A stretch of 37,322 nucleotides of DNA from Fimenecus sp045594645 (GTDB lineage: Bacteria; Bacillota; Clostridia; Oscillospirales; Acutalibacteraceae), in NCBI GenBank assembly GCA_045594645.1, contig JAZNYY010000087.1, forward strand, positions 1 through 37,322, read 5' to 3'. Position 1 is the first letter of the stretch; each line of letters opens with the position of its first letter. Of this stretch, positions 16,863 through 24,976 are shown piece by piece. The notes beneath the pieces were generated by a model. That model searched no databases, was not told the DNA's origin, and was given only the letters and a program-made list of their open reading frames with translations. A program made the translations under genes and the position numbers.

Positions 16863-17037
16863 AAAAAAGCACCCCGTAGGGTACACTTCGTGAAGAAACT
16901 GTCTCCCACGGCTTTTTTATGGGCGAAATTTCACTGTCCGCAGGACAACTTCATTATCGAAGATAACTTCGCTTGCCCCTTGGGGCAAACTTAATTGAGG
17001 CACACTTCCTTACGGAGTGTGCCTCATGGGGTGCTTT
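16863..17037. repeat. Array of small hairpins bounded by an inverted repeat
   Basis: The ends AAAGCACCCC (16866-16875) and GGGGTGCTTT (17028-17037) are exact inverted repeats. Between them stand TGTCC-GCA-GGACA (16935), TTATC-GAA-GATAA (16954), TTGCCCC-TT-GGGGCAA (16973) and a 10-bp stem GAGGCACACT/AGTGTGCCTC (16997-17025), joined by ACTTC/ACTTAA linkers. AAAAAAGC at 16863 can instead pair with GCTTTTTT at 16911, giving a plus-strand terminator for the mannosidase. Together with copy C this fills 16703-17045; no gene is seen. Confidence 0.7.
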
Positions 17038-17045
17038 AATTCTTT

Positions 17046-18215
17046 TTATTTATATCCCTTACTTGCAAGAATTGCATCAATCTTTTCAGCGGGGTTAAGA
17101 AGCTTGCTTACTGATTTGTCGTGGTTGAGAGTATCAATAATGTATGAAAGATACTTTGAAAGGTCAACCTCGCAATACCAATCACGCTTCTTGAGTTCTG
17201 GCATACGATAAACCAAGTTTGTTGTGAATACCTTGTCAAAAAGTCCGTCGCGGTAAGCCTTGTCAAAGTTGTCAAGACCTGCGTTGAAAAGACCAAAAGC
17301 AGAGAAAATGAAAACTCTGTTTGCACCAAGCTCTTTAAGCTTTGTTGAAACATCAAGCATTGATTCACCTGAAGAAATCATATCGTCGATAATCATAACA
17401 TCCTTGCCCTCAATGTTAGAGCCGAGGAACTGATGCTCAAGAATTGGGTTTCTGCCGTCAACAATTCTTGAATAATCGCGACGCTTGTAGAACATACCAA
17501 GGTCAAGACCTAAATAGTTTGAATATAACATACAACGGCTCATTCCGCCCTCGTCGGGAGAAATAATCATTGTGTGCTCTTTATCAAGATGAAGGTCTTC
17601 AACATTGTTAACAAGAGCCTTAATCATCTGATAAGCAGGTGATACATTTTCAAATCCGTTAAGCGGAATAGCGTTTTGAACACGAGCATCGTGAGCGTCA
17701 AAGGTGATGATGTTGTCAACACCCATATCCAAACAAAGCTCTTGAAGCATAACTGCGCAGTCAAGTGACTCTCTTGAAGAACGCTTGTGCTGTCTGCCCT
17801 CATAAAGCATGGGCATAATAACTGTGATTGTCTTTGCCTTACCTTCAATAGCAGAAATTGCGCGCTTAAGGTTTGCATAGTGGTCATCGGGACTCATAGG
17901 AACTGTCTGACCATACATTTTATAGGTAACACCGTGGTTGAAAGCATCAATAAGAATGTAAATGTCATAACCACGAACTGATTCGTGAAGTGAGCATTTG
18001 CCTTCACCTGTACCAAAACGGGGGAATGTGGCATTGAGAATGTAAGTGTCTCTTTCATAGCCTGAAAAAGCGATTGTTGATTTGTGCTCTGAATCTTGCT
18101 GCTTGCGCCATTTTACAAGGTAACGGTCAATTTTTTCTGCCATTTCCTCGCAACCCGGTAATGCAATAATACCGAGAGGCCCGTTGGGTATTGTGGTGAT
18201 TTCTCTGTCTGCCAT
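17046..18215 (-). CDS. prs: Ribose-phosphate pyrophosphokinase (PRPP synthetase), long form
   Basis: A 389-residue member of the PRPP synthetase family. It keeps SLHESVRGYDIYILID (near 75-90), a flexible-loop equivalent RQHKRSSRESLDCAVML, the FDAHDARVQNAI block in place of the common DLHAPQIQGFF, IISPDEGGMSRC, the PRPP-binding loop VMIIDDMISSGESM and FSAFGLFNAG. It makes PRPP from ribose-5-P and ATP for nucleotides, NAD and amino acids. The family norm is about 315 residues; here an insert of roughly 25 residues near 38-65 and a C-terminal extension of about 25 residues make up much of the difference. A GGAGG site lies 8 bases before the ATG, behind its own promoter. Confidence 0.9.
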   Translation of the reverse strand: MADREITTIPNGPLGIIALPGCEEMAEKIDRYLVKWRKQQDSEHKSTIAFSGYERDTYILNATFPRFGTGEGKCSLHESVRGYDIYILIDAFNHGVTYKMYGQTVPMSPDDHYANLKRAISAIEGKAKTITVIMPMLYEGRQHKRSSRESLDCAVMLQELCLDMGVDNIITFDAHDARVQNAIPLNGFENVSPAYQMIKALVNNVEDLHLDKEHTMIISPDEGGMSRCMLYSNYLGLDLGMFYKRRDYSRIVDGRNPILEHQFLGSNIEGKDVMIIDDMISSGESMLDVSTKLKELGANRVFIFSAFGLFNAGLDNFDKAYRDGLFDKVFTTNLVYRMPELKKRDWYCEVDLSKYLSYIIDTLNHDKSVSKLLNPAEKIDAILASKGYK

Positions 18216-18258
18216 AATTTAACCTCCGCATAACTATATACAAATTTTTAACATATAT

Positions 18259-18286
18259 ATTCTACTATATTTTGTGTCTTTTTCAA
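18259..18286 (-). promoter_or_regulatory. Probable promoter of prs
   Basis: Minus-strand TTGAAA (18286-18281), 16-base spacer, TAGAAT (18264-18259). It lies in the 96 bases between the CDF gene and prs, where no clear terminator is seen, so prs may also receive read-through. Confidence 0.55.
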
Positions 18287-18311
18287 GCCTAAATCGACAA
18301 AAAAATTATTT

Positions 18312-19478
18312 TTAGTTAAAAGCGTGTTCAACTGTGATTACGGTGAAATATCTTTCGTCTATTTTGCTCAATTTATTATCAATTAATTTGCAGATTTCAT
18401 CGTTGCTCATTTCGTATTTATGAGGAACAATCAAATCAAAAATCAAATTCGTATGTGTAGGACCGTCAACAACCCTAAAATCGTGAATTGACATTTCTTC
18501 GCAGATTTCTTTAACTGTTTGCGAAGTCATTCGTCTTAATTCGTTAATTCTTTCGTCATCAACAATAATCGGGTCCATATGAATTGAGATAAGAAGCCCG
18601 TGTTCTGCCATAATATCACGCTCAATAAGGTCAATTATGTCGTGACATTCCATCATATCTGCATTTGCGGGAACCTCCGCGTGAGCCGAAGCAAATCGTC
18701 TTTGCGGGCCGTAATCGTGAATAATCAAATCGTGAACTCCCACAACAAAATCGTATGAGAGTATTTTCTGCTCAATTGCCTCAACAAATTCCTTTTCGGG
18801 TGCCTTGCCAAGAAGCTCTGCCATTGTGTCGCGAAGAATATTAAAGCCTGCAAGAAGAATAAATCCCGCAACAAATATGCCTAAATATCCGTCAATATTG
18901 ATGTCAGAAAAAGCAGAAATGATAATCGCTGCAGTTGCCACCGCAGTTGCAAGACAATCGCTGAAGCTGTCTTTCATAACTGCCATCATAGGTGCAGAAT
19001 TAATTTTCTTACCAAGCTTTTTGTTGAAAAGACCAAGCCAAAGCTTTGCCAAGATACTGAGTACAAGAATAATGAGTGATACCCAGTTGAATTGAACGGG
19101 AACTGGATTTGCAATCTTTTCAATTGAGCTTTTAAGCAGCTCAACACCCATAAGAAGAACAAGAAAAGCCACAATTGATGCCGAAATATATTCAATTCTG
19201 CCGTGCCCGTAGGGGTGACCCTTGTCAGCAGGCTTGGCTGAAAGCTTCACACCGAAAAGCGAAACTATTGAAGAGCCTGCATCTGACAGATTGTTGATTG
19301 CATCTGCCGTAACAGAAATACTGCCGGAAATGACACCGGCAATGTATTTTGCAACCGCTAAAATAAGGTTTACAACTATACCCGTAACACTGCCCAATGT
19401 TCCGTAAGCGGTGCGTACTCGTATATCCTTTGTATTTTCGCTGTCGCGTATGAATAATTTAATCAGAACTGTGTGCAT
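18312..19478 (-). CDS. Cation diffusion facilitator transporter, predicted Mn(II) exporter
   Basis: A 388-residue CDF protein with six predicted membrane helices in residues about 27-215 and a cytoplasmic metal-binding domain after that. TM2 carries N62-x3-D66 (in DAINNLSDAG) and TM5 carries D170-x3-D174 (in KDSFSDCLA); HPYGHGRIEY is the conserved loop after TM2. In this family the site A quartet N-D-D-D (instead of D-D-H-D) is linked with manganese export, as in pneumococcal MntE, so I predict Mn2+ rather than Zn2+. The C-terminal part is long, with a second globular stretch (about 310-388) resembling a duplicated cytoplasmic domain. The start overlaps the tetR end by 20 bases, which points to coupled expression. 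Confidence 0.9.
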   Translation of the reverse strand: MHTVLIKLFIRDSENTKDIRVRTAYGTLGSVTGIVVNLILAVAKYIAGVISGSISVTADAINNLSDAGSSIVSLFGVKLSAKPADKGHPYGHGRIEYISASIVAFLVLLMGVELLKSSIEKIANPVPVQFNWVSLIILVLSILAKLWLGLFNKKLGKKINSAPMMAVMKDSFSDCLATAVATAAIIISAFSDINIDGYLGIFVAGFILLAGFNILRDTMAELLGKAPEKEFVEAIEQKILSYDFVVGVHDLIIHDYGPQRRFASAHAEVPANADMMECHDIIDLIERDIMAEHGLLISIHMDPIIVDDERINELRRMTSQTVKEICEEMSIHDFRVVDGPTHTNLIFDLIVPHKYEMSNDEICKLIDNKLSKIDERYFTVITVEHAFN

Positions 19479-20079
19479 TTAAAAGTACCTCTTTAGCCTC
19501 ATCACCAATAACACCCCAAAGACCTGCAACAGTAAGGTTTATCCACATTTCAGCAACCTGTTTTGAGGTCCATTCAGGATGCATTGTGAACCAGCAGTTA
19601 GTAAGCCCGACAAGTCCGAATTTGCCGTAAGTATATGCAAAATCATATTTCGTATCGTCCATATTGGGGAAAATACTTTTAAAGAGCTTGTAAACCTTTT
19701 CGTTCATAAGCTCACCGATTTTGTAAGTGAACTGTACATCACCGTGCTCGCCCATAAGCATTGAATATGTATCCATATGCTCACGAAAATGCTGGCACAA
19801 CACTTCGCATACCTCAACAGTATTTTTCAAAAGCTCCTCAGAGGTAATTGACGAGATTTTTGAGTTAAATTCCTCATATAACTCGTTTTCAAGTGCCTCA
19901 ACAAGCTCATAAATATCCTTATAATGAAGATAAAATGTGCCCCTGTTTATCTCAATATGGTCTGTGAGCTCTTTAACGGTAATTTTTGTAATGCTCTTGG
20001 TTTGCGAAAGCTCGGCAAGCCCCTTTTTTATTAATTTTTTTGTTCGCTTTACGCGACTGTCATTATCATTTACAGGCAT
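19459..20079 (-). CDS. TetR/AcrR-family transcriptional regulator
   Basis: A 206-residue regulator. The N-terminal helix-turn-helix is clear: RTKKLIKKGLAELSQTKS, then ITVKELTDHIEINRGTFYLHYKDIYEL (residues about 12-60), where RGTFYLHY is the recognition-helix end typical of the family. The C-terminal ligand domain is poorly conserved, with a TetR_C-like WFTMHPEW segment near 160. It is divergent from an ABC exporter-type operon and overlaps a CDF exporter gene, so it probably controls one or both. AGGAGG precedes the ATG. A palindrome overlaps its own -10 box, fitting autorepression. The ligand is unknown. Confidence 0.92.
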   Translation of the reverse strand: MPVNDNDSRVKRTKKLIKKGLAELSQTKSITKITVKELTDHIEINRGTFYLHYKDIYELVEALENELYEEFNSKISSITSEELLKNTVEVCEVLCQHFREHMDTYSMLMGEHGDVQFTYKIGELMNEKVYKLFKSIFPNMDDTKYDFAYTYGKFGLVGLTNCWFTMHPEWTSKQVAEMWINLTVAGLWGVIGDEAKEVLLNAHSSD

Positions 20080-20101
20080 TTTTGTGTCCTCCTATATTAT
20101 G

Positions 20102-20139
20102 ATACTTATCAGTATACACCAATTATGTTCAATAATCAA
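20102..20139 (-). promoter_or_regulatory. tetR promoter with overlapping palindromic operator
   Basis: Minus-strand TTGATT (20139-20134), 17-base spacer, TATACT (20116-20111). The inverted repeat ATACT-TATC-AGTAT (20102-20115) covers the -10 box. For the divergent ABC genes the best plus-strand candidate is TTACAA (20214) with TACAAT (20236), spacer 16, which is weaker; TACAAT is also repeated at 20229. Confidence 0.65.
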
Positions 20140-20275
20140 CACTTTGTTTTGTTTTCAAACTTAAAAAATACACAAAAAAATAATGAACATAAATTAAAAT
20201 ATATGTAGCATTATTACAATTTTTATGGTACAATGTACAATGTATGATTTTGTGTAATAACAAGGGGCGTAAAAA

Positions 20276-20977
20276 ATGTCATTTATTGAATTAAGAGATG
20301 TTGTTAAAACCTATAAAATGGGTGAGGTTGAAATTAAAGCAGTCGATAATATCAGCTTCCCAATAGAAAAAGGCGAGTTCGTTGTTGTAGTTGGTCCTTC
20401 CGGTGCAGGTAAAACAACCGTACTCAATATTTTAGGCGGTATGGATAAAGCCACATCGGGTGAAGTAATAGTTGACGGAACTGATATTTCAAAATTCAGC
20501 GAAAAGCAATTGACAAAATATCGCCGTGACGATGTAGGCTTTGTTTTTCAGTTCTACAACCTTGTTCAGAACCTTACGGCATATGAAAATGTCGAGTTGG
20601 CCGCACAGATTTGTGAAAATCCAGTTGATGCAGAGCAGGTGCTCGGTGAGGTAGGTCTCGGTGCTCGTCTTGACAACTTCCCGTCACAGCTTTCGGGTGG
20701 TGAACAGCAGCGTGTGTCAATTGCCCGCGCACTTGCTAAAAACCCTAAACTTTTACTTTGTGACGAGCCTACGGGTGCTCTTGACTATATTACGGGTAAA
20801 TCAATTTTAAAGCTTTTGCAGGATACCTGTCGCGAAAAGGGTATGACAGTAATTGTTATCACACATAACTCCGCCCTCACTCCTATGGCAGACAAAATCA
20901 TTAAGATTAAAAACGGACAGGTTGACAGAATTCTTCTCAATTCTAACCCCACACCCGTTGAGCAGATTGAGTGGTAA
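20276..20977 (+). CDS. ABC transporter ATP-binding protein (MacB/LolD type)
   Basis: A 233-residue ATPase. Walker A is GPSGAGKTT at about 40-48, the Q-loop lies in FVFQFYNL, the signature is LSGGEQQRVSIARAL near 142, Walker B is LLLCDEPTGALD and the H-loop is VIVITHN. These features, with the FYNLVQNLTAYENVELA stretch, are those of the MacB/LolD/FtsE-like class that works with FtsX-type permeases in mechanotransmission rather than ordinary transport. AAGGGG precedes the ATG. The permease gene follows after 18 bases. Its placement divergent from a TetR gene suggests induction by an envelope-active compound. Confidence 0.95.
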   Translation: MSFIELRDVVKTYKMGEVEIKAVDNISFPIEKGEFVVVVGPSGAGKTTVLNILGGMDKATSGEVIVDGTDISKFSEKQLTKYRRDDVGFVFQFYNLVQNLTAYENVELAAQICENPVDAEQVLGEVGLGARLDNFPSQLSGGEQQRVSIARALAKNPKLLLCDEPTGALDYITGKSILKLLQDTCREKGMTVIVITHNSALTPMADKIIKIKNGQVDRILLNSNPTPVEQIEW

Positions 20978-20995
20978 AGGAAGAGAATTGCAGAT

Positions 20996-23900
20996 ATGAC
21001 TAAATCATTGAGAAAAGATTTCCGCAGAGAGATAAAGAAAAGCTTCAGCCGATTTATTTCAATTCTGCTTATAGTTACATTGGGTGTTGCCTTTTATTCG
21101 GGCATTCGCTCCTCAATGCCTGCTATGCAGATGACGGCGGACAGTATTTATGATAAAGAAAATCTTATGGATATTCGCGTTGTCGGTACTTTGGGTCTTA
21201 CCGACAGTGACCTTAAAGCTATAAGTGAAATTGAGGGCGTTGAATTCGTTGAAGGTGCTTATACTACCGATTTTCTTTGCCTTGTAAATTCAAAAGAACT
21301 TGTAACTAAGGTGATTGCCACACCCAAAAAGCTTAATGATGTAAGGGTGACTGAGGGCAGATATCCCGAAAAATTCAACGAATGTATTGTAAGTAAAGAG
21401 TTCCTTGACGCCTCAGGTCTTGAAATTGGCGGATTTGTAACGCTTAAAACAGGTACCGACGCAAGTATATTCGATACTTTAGCTGCAGAAACTTATGAAA
21501 TTGTCGGCGTGTGCTCATCTTCATATTTCCTTAACGGCGATATGGGAACTGCCACAATAGGTGACGGTACAGTTGACGGTTATGTGGTAATTCCGCAAGA
21601 GGCTTATGTTACGAATGTATATACTTCAATCTATGTTCAGGTTGAGGGGGCAAAAGAGCTTGACTGTTACGGTGAGGAATACACAAAACTCATTGAAAAT
21701 ATGATGAATAAAATCAAGGCTATTTCAGACCGCCGTTGCGATATTCGTTATAGTGAAGTCCGTTCAACAAGTAATGAGCTTTTAGAAAAAGCCCGTACTG
21801 AATTTGAAGCAGCAGAAATAACCGTGCAGACCGAGCTTGCCGAGGCTTACCAGAAAATTCTTGAAGGCAGACAACTTTTTGAAGAGCAGAAGCTCTGGGT
21901 TGAACAAAACGCTGAAATTCTTAATAATGCAGAGACAAATCTTCCCATATATGAAAAACAACTTGCAGAGGCAAAGGCAGAAATTGACAAGGGCGAAAAG
22001 GCAATAGCAAATACTCTTGCCGCACTTGAAAAAGCCAATGCTGAGCTCGAAATTGCTAAACTACAGCTTGAAGAAATAAAGAATAATCCTGAAGCTACCG
22101 AGCAAGAAATCAAAGAAGCAGAAACTGCATATAAGCTTACCGAAAGTGTATGTGCCGCATATCAGGCTACAATGCTTACCGAACAGCAAAAGCTTGAGGA
22201 CGGTAAAAAAGAATATGAAAGCAAAAAGGCAGAGGTTGATGCACTTCGCGCCGCTGTCGAGAGTGGTCAGCTTGCAAGTGCTCAACAACAGCTTGCACAA
22301 GCCGAAGAAGAACTCAAGCGCGCAGAAGAGCAATATGAAATCTCAAAGCAGGACGCTACGGACGAATTGGCTGATGCAGAGGCAGAGCTTGAAAAGGCAG
22401 AGCGTGAAATCACCAATATGGAGGTTCCCGTATGGTATGTGCTTAACCGTGACAGCGTTGAGTCCTATTTAAGCTATAAAAACGATTCGCAGAGCATTGG
22501 TGCAATCGGCACAGTGTTCCCGATAATCTTCTTCCTTGTTGCCGCATTGGTTTCTCTTACAACAATGACCCGTATGGTCGAAGAACAGAGAACTCAAATC
22601 GGTACATTAAAGGCTCTCGGTTACAGCAAACTCTCAATTGTCAGCAAATATCTTCTTTATGCTGCTCTTGCAAGTATAATCGGTAGCGTAATTGGTGTGT
22701 TCCTTGGCGAATACACAATTCCCGCCCTTATAGTATGGGCATATAAATTAGTTTATTATAATCTTGGCAATGCCGTTGTAACTCTCAATGTGGAGTACGG
22801 CGTAACTGCTGCAGTTGCTGCAACCTTCTGCACAACTGTTGCCGCGTTTGCATCTTGCCATAAAGAGCTTAAGAGCGTTCCTGCAGTTCTTATGCGCCCC
22901 GAAGCACCGCGAGCAGGTAAGCGTACCCTTATTGAGAGAGTTTCATTTATTTGGGATAGACTTAATTTCGGTCAGAAATCTGCAATGCGAAACCTTTTCC
23001 GTTATAAAAAGCGTTTTCTTATGACGCTTTTCGGTGTTGGCGGATGTATGGCACTTTTGCTTGTGGGACTTGGCGTTCGTGATTCAGTTTCTGCTATGGC
23101 AGATAATCAGTATGGAGTGGTGTTCAATTATAGCGGAATTGTAAGTGTTGATACAACTCTTACCCGAGCACAACGCAGAACACTTCTTTCAAATATTTCC
23201 GATATTTCAGATATCACTGAATACACACAGGCAACTCGAACAATGGTTTATGGTACGGGCGAGAGTGAAAAGAACCTCGAAAACGAGAAAAATGCATATA
23301 TGATTATCCCCCGTGATGTTGACGGCTTTGCATCTTATGTGAAACTTCAAGAACGCGTAGGCCTTATGACAAAGTTAGAGCTTACTGATGAGGGTGTAAT
23401 CATCACCGAAAAATATGCCGATTTACTCGGTGTCAGCGTTGGCGACAGTATATTTATAAGGAAAAGCGAAGCTGACGCATATTCAAAAGAGGTCAAGGTA
23501 ACAGGCATAACCGAAAACTATATTTTCAATTATATCTATATGACACCAAACCTCTATCAGTCAATCTACGGCTCAGCGGCAGAAGTAAATATTCTAATGC
23601 TTAAAACTGCTAACAATGCAAATACCGAAGATATAAGCACAAGACTTTTAAGTATCAACGGTGTGAATTCGGTTACAATGAATGAAGAGGAAATTGGCGA
23701 GCTTAACACAGTAATCAATAACCTCTATTTCATAGTTATTGTTATGATTATCGCCGCCGCAATTCTCGCATTTGTCGTTCTTTATAACCTTAATAATATC
23801 AATATCAGTGAGCGCCGCAGAGAACTTGCAACACTCAAGCTTTTAGGCTTCTATAACGGCGAATTGGCACAGTATGTATACCGCGAGAATGTAATTCTCA

Positions 23901-24124
23901 CATTACTCGGCACATTGCTTGGAGTGGGCTTGGGCATAGGACTTCACCAATTCGTTATGGTAACCGTTGAAACCGATGTTTATATGTTCGGTCGAGAATT
24001 AGCACCTTTAAGCGTTGTAATTGCCGCTGTACTCACAATCATTTTCGCAATGATTGTAAACTCAATTATGTACTTCAAGCTCAAAAAAGTTGATATGATT
24101 GAGTCCCTTAAATCAGTAGAATAA
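20996..24124 (+). CDS. FtsX-family ABC permease with long extracellular coiled coil
   Basis: A 1042-residue permease with two FtsX domains. A first membrane helix lies near 18-36, followed by an extracellular MacB-like domain. Residues about 260-480 form an Ala/Glu/Lys-rich coiled coil (repeated QLAEAKAEIDKGEKA-like heptads). Three helices lie at about 501-525, 551-581 and 602-621. The second half has a helix near 672-695, another extracellular domain and three helices near 909-935, 964-985 and 1004-1026. The membrane-proximal EEQRTQIGTLKALGYSK and ERRRELATLKLLGFYNG are the coupling motifs typical of FtsX. Such large two-domain permeases in Firmicutes act in envelope stress, peptide resistance or cell-wall hydrolase control. 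The substrate, if any, is unknown. Confidence 0.93.
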   Translation: MTKSLRKDFRREIKKSFSRFISILLIVTLGVAFYSGIRSSMPAMQMTADSIYDKENLMDIRVVGTLGLTDSDLKAISEIEGVEFVEGAYTTDFLCLVNSKELVTKVIATPKKLNDVRVTEGRYPEKFNECIVSKEFLDASGLEIGGFVTLKTGTDASIFDTLAAETYEIVGVCSSSYFLNGDMGTATIGDGTVDGYVVIPQEAYVTNVYTSIYVQVEGAKELDCYGEEYTKLIENMMNKIKAISDRRCDIRYSEVRSTSNELLEKARTEFEAAEITVQTELAEAYQKILEGRQLFEEQKLWVEQNAEILNNAETNLPIYEKQLAEAKAEIDKGEKAIANTLAALEKANAELEIAKLQLEEIKNNPEATEQEIKEAETAYKLTESVCAAYQATMLTEQQKLEDGKKEYESKKAEVDALRAAVESGQLASAQQQLAQAEEELKRAEEQYEISKQDATDELADAEAELEKAEREITNMEVPVWYVLNRDSVESYLSYKNDSQSIGAIGTVFPIIFFLVAALVSLTTMTRMVEEQRTQIGTLKALGYSKLSIVSKYLLYAALASIIGSVIGVFLGEYTIPALIVWAYKLVYYNLGNAVVTLNVEYGVTAAVAATFCTTVAAFASCHKELKSVPAVLMRPEAPRAGKRTLIERVSFIWDRLNFGQKSAMRNLFRYKKRFLMTLFGVGGCMALLLVGLGVRDSVSAMADNQYGVVFNYSGIVSVDTTLTRAQRRTLLSNISDISDITEYTQATRTMVYGTGESEKNLENEKNAYMIIPRDVDGFASYVKLQERVGLMTKLELTDEGVIITEKYADLLGVSVGDSIFIRKSEADAYSKEVKVTGITENYIFNYIYMTPNLYQSIYGSAAEVNILMLKTANNANTEDISTRLLSINGVNSVTMNEEEIGELNTVINNLYFIVIVMIIAAAILAFVVLYNLNNINISERRRELATLKLLGFYNGELAQYVYRENVILTLLGTLLGVGLGIGLHQFVMVTVETDVYMFGRELAPLSVVIAAVLTIIFAMIVNSIMYFKLKKVDMIESLKSVE

Positions 24125-24127
24125 TAA

Positions 24128-24216
24128 GCCTCCCGATTTGCCTTCCCCTTGAGGGGAAGGTGGCGGCGAAGCCGACGGATGAGGTGTTGTAGGGGGCGGT
24201 GTCCTCGACGCCCCGT
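24128..24216 (+). repeat. Two-hairpin repeat copy D plus GTAGGGG hairpin
   Basis: Bases 24141-24160 form CCTTCCCC-TTGA-GGGGAAGG, followed by CGGC-GAA-GCCG and ACGGATGAGG. At 24193-24214 stands GGGGCG...CGCCCC around the CGTCCTCGA-like core, the sister of 5720-5741. The cluster fills the gap between the permease and the cyclophilin and may stop transcription, though no long T-run follows. Confidence 0.7.
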
Positions 24217-24254
24217 ATATATTAACAATAAATCTATAATAGGAGATAAAAACT

Positions 24255-24848
24255 ATGTTCCACCAATTAAACAAACCAACAGAAAAAGATACAATCGCAA
24301 CAATTAAAACAAATATGGGTGAAATAAAAATTAAGCTTTTCCCAGAATATGCCCCAAAAGCAGTTGAAAATTTCACAATTCACGCAAAAAATGGCTATTA
24401 TAACGGACTTATCTTTCATCGCGTAATCAATGATTTTATGATTCAGGGCGGTGACCCATTGGGCACAGGCACAGGCGGACAAAGCATCTGGGGACATTCA
24501 TTTGAAGATGAGTTCACAGGCGAGCTTCATAACCTTCGCGGTGCGCTTTCAATGGCTAATGCAGGTCCTAACACAAACGGCAGTCAGTTCTTTATTGTTC
24601 AAGCTAAAGAATGTCCCGAGGATTTGCTTGACCAGATGAGAATGGCAGACGAGCGAGTGTTCCCGACCGAGTGTATCGAAGCATATGAAGAAGTCGGCGG
24701 TACGCCTTGGCTCGATTTCCGTCATACAGTTTTCGGTCAGGTTTTCGAGGGTATGGATGTTGTTGACGCTATCGCAAAAGTACCCGCAGACTATTTCAAT
24801 AACAAACCCAAAGAAGATGTAATCATCGAAACAATTATTATAGAATAA
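24255..24848 (+). CDS. Cyclophilin-type peptidyl-prolyl cis-trans isomerase
   Basis: A 197-residue single-domain cyclophilin without signal peptide, so cytosolic. The active-site block is FHRVINDFMIQGGDP (catalytic Arg and the Phe/Met/Gln pocket), followed by GTGTGGQSIWG, the NLRGALSMANAGPNTNGSQFFI core and HTVFGQVFEGMDVVD. An insert of about 35 residues (near 118-155, with PEDLLDQMRMADERVFPTE) between the core and the HTVFG motif is longer than in small cyclophilins and is known in clostridial versions. It speeds proline isomerisation in folding proteins. AGGAGA lies before the ATG. The mtaD gene follows with only a repeat between, so both may share a transcript. Confidence 0.94.
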   Translation: MFHQLNKPTEKDTIATIKTNMGEIKIKLFPEYAPKAVENFTIHAKNGYYNGLIFHRVINDFMIQGGDPLGTGTGGQSIWGHSFEDEFTGELHNLRGALSMANAGPNTNGSQFFIVQAKECPEDLLDQMRMADERVFPTECIEAYEEVGGTPWLDFRHTVFGQVFEGMDVVDAIAKVPADYFNNKPKEDVIIETIIIE

Positions 24849-24859
24849 AACCTTATAAA

Positions 24860-24972
24860 GCCTCCCTTGTCAAAGGGTCGCGGGTCTCCGGTGGAGACCT
24901 CTGCGAAGCAGAAGCGATGTCTGAGCCGGCAGGCGAGTAATAGGGGGACCGTCGAAGACGGTGGAAGGATTC
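24860..24972 (+). repeat. Two-hairpin repeat copy E with insert; provides the mtaD ribosome binding site
   Basis: It starts GCCTCCCTTGTCAAAGGG and ends ACCGTC-GAA-GACGGT plus GGAAGGATTC, split by an insert of about 65 bases. The insert carries GGTCTCC-GGT-GGAGACC, TCTGC-GAA-GCAGA and a 29-base module (24913-24941) that differs at one position from 9762-9790. GGAAGGA (24963-24969) lies 7 bases before the mtaD ATG. Confidence 0.8.
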
Positions 24973-24976
24973 TTTT

